NCBI GenBank assembly: GCA_002338895.1
Contig: DDJH01000013.1
Span: 31,888-38,526, forward strand
Source: Lentisphaeria bacterium UBA1829
GTDB taxonomy: Bacteria > Verrucomicrobiota > Lentisphaeria > Victivallales > UBA1829
Direction of reading: 5' to 3'
DNA: 6,639 bases
Shown here piece after piece: positions 6,057 through 6,639 of the stretch. The stretch's first letter is position 1. Every line of letters starts with the position of its first letter. The notes below the pieces were generated by a model. It saw only the letters and a list, made by a program, of their open reading frames with translations, was not told where the DNA came from and ran no database searches. The position numbers and the translations under genes were made by a program.

Positions 6057-6639
6057 ATGGAAAAAATATTGAAGGCCGATCCCTCTCTCGGATTCCATAT
6101 GGACGGGTTCTGGGTCTGGTGCGGCAGCGTGCTGAAGTGGAAAGACGGATATCATATGTTCGCCTCCCGCTGGTCCAAGAAAAATCCGATGTTCGAAGGA
6201 TACATTTTCACTTCGGAAATCGTTCACGCATTCTCGCCGGACCCGCTGGGGCCCTACACCTGCCGGGAGACCGTGCTGCCAACCGGAAATCCCAGCGACT
6301 GGAACGGACGGATGGCTCACAATCCCACCGTTCTCCGCTACGGGGACCGCATCCTGCTCTACTATATCGCCTCGACCTATGACGAGGCGGAACCGTTCGC
6401 ATCCCCGAACCGGGAACAGCTGCAGGGAGAGGTCTATCGCAGAATCCGGATCGGACTGGCGATCGCGGATTCGCCCGAGGGCCCGTGGACCCATCTGCCG
6501 GGACCTGTTCTGGAGCCGGTCCCGGGCGCGTGGGACTCCATGGTCGTGACCAATCCGGCCCCCTGTGTCCTGCCCGACGGACGAATCTATCTCTATTACC
6601 GCAGCAATACGCCGAAAGGTCTCCGGATCGGACTGGCGG
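6057..6639 (+). CDS. GH43-like beta-propeller glycosidase, 3' end beyond the window
   Basis: The first 194 codons of an open frame are visible and the frame is still open at the window edge. The protein starts MEKILKADPSLGFHMDGFWVW and contains blades typical of five-bladed propeller glycosidases of the GH43/GH32/GH117-like superfamily: a GSVLKWKDGYHMFASRW strand pair, SEIVHAFS (about 53-60), NGRMAHNPTV (83-92), RILLYYIAST, RIGLAIADSPEGPW and GRIYLYYRS. Asp16 at the end of the first strand is a candidate catalytic base, but the remaining acids cannot be assigned from a fragment. No signal peptide is seen, so it is probably cytoplasmic. The start at 6057 has AGGAG at 6046-6050, six bases away, and is served by the promoter at 5992-6020 with its palindromic operator, consistent with inducible carbohydrate use. 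The superfamily is likely; the exact family and substrate are unknown. Confidence 0.75.
   Translation, partial: MEKILKADPSLGFHMDGFWVWCGSVLKWKDGYHMFASRWSKKNPMFEGYIFTSEIVHAFSPDPLGPYTCRETVLPTGNPSDWNGRMAHNPTVLRYGDRILLYYIASTYDEAEPFASPNREQLQGEVYRRIRIGLAIADSPEGPWTHLPGPVLEPVPGAWDSMVVTNPAPCVLPDGRIYLYYRSNTPKGLRIGLA

Noticed and set aside
5716..6072. A 118-codon plus-strand frame running from the QueG-like gene through the regulatory region.
   Set aside because: It overlaps the QueG-like gene in another frame, then crosses the promoter and operator, and resembles no protein family.
1..6639. A new defence, mobile or multi-gene system.
   Set aside because: All four genes belong to recognisable metabolic or transport families. 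There are no transposase or integrase motifs, CRISPR-like repeat arrays or tRNA-like folds that I can see.

Overview
The window reads as ordinary chromosomal DNA of a GC-rich, Gram-negative-type bacterium, probably an anaerobe. The Gram-negative guess rests on a lipoprotein signal, the anaerobe guess on a double [4Fe-4S] protein of a type common in anaerobes. Two carbohydrate-active enzymes flank unrelated housekeeping-type genes. This fits a polysaccharide-degrading gut or sediment lineage, and a PVC-group organism such as a Lentisphaerota member is possible, but no marker gene here settles the taxonomy.

Layout. (1) Minus strand, 8-2152: a complete GH42-type beta-galactosidase-like enzyme of 714 residues, with a good sigma70-type promoter at 2198-2226 that fixes its start. 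(2) 2153-2409: a 257-base divergent intergenic region holding that promoter, an imperfect palindrome (2306-2341) and a weaker plus-strand promoter candidate. (3) Plus strand, 2410-5022: an unusual 870-residue Na+/phosphate cotransporter-family protein. It carries a lipoprotein signal peptide and two Ig-like repeats in front of the membrane domain, and a PhoU-like domain behind it. (4) 5023-5123: a short spacer with an imperfect hairpin. (5) Plus strand, 5124-5936: a 270-residue QueG-like double-cluster iron-sulfur protein. (6) 5937-6056: a compact regulatory region with a near-consensus sigma70 promoter (TTTACA, 17 bases, TATAAT), a perfect 7-bp inverted repeat over the -35 element and a 12-base direct repeat with a 21-base period. 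(7) Plus strand, 6057 to the window end: the first 194 codons of a GH43-like five-bladed beta-propeller glycosidase, cut off by the window edge.

Working together. The genes do not form one pathway. The two glycosidases are separate transcription units, each with its own promoter, consistent with sugar-responsive regulation. The phosphate transporter and the QueG-like gene are co-oriented and 101 bases apart, so they may be partly cotranscribed. The most noteworthy items are the extracytoplasmic Ig-like, lipid-anchored extension on the transporter, the duplicated helix in its PhoU domain, and the operator architecture before the last gene. I found no RNA gene, CRISPR array, insertion sequence or clearly novel multi-gene system.
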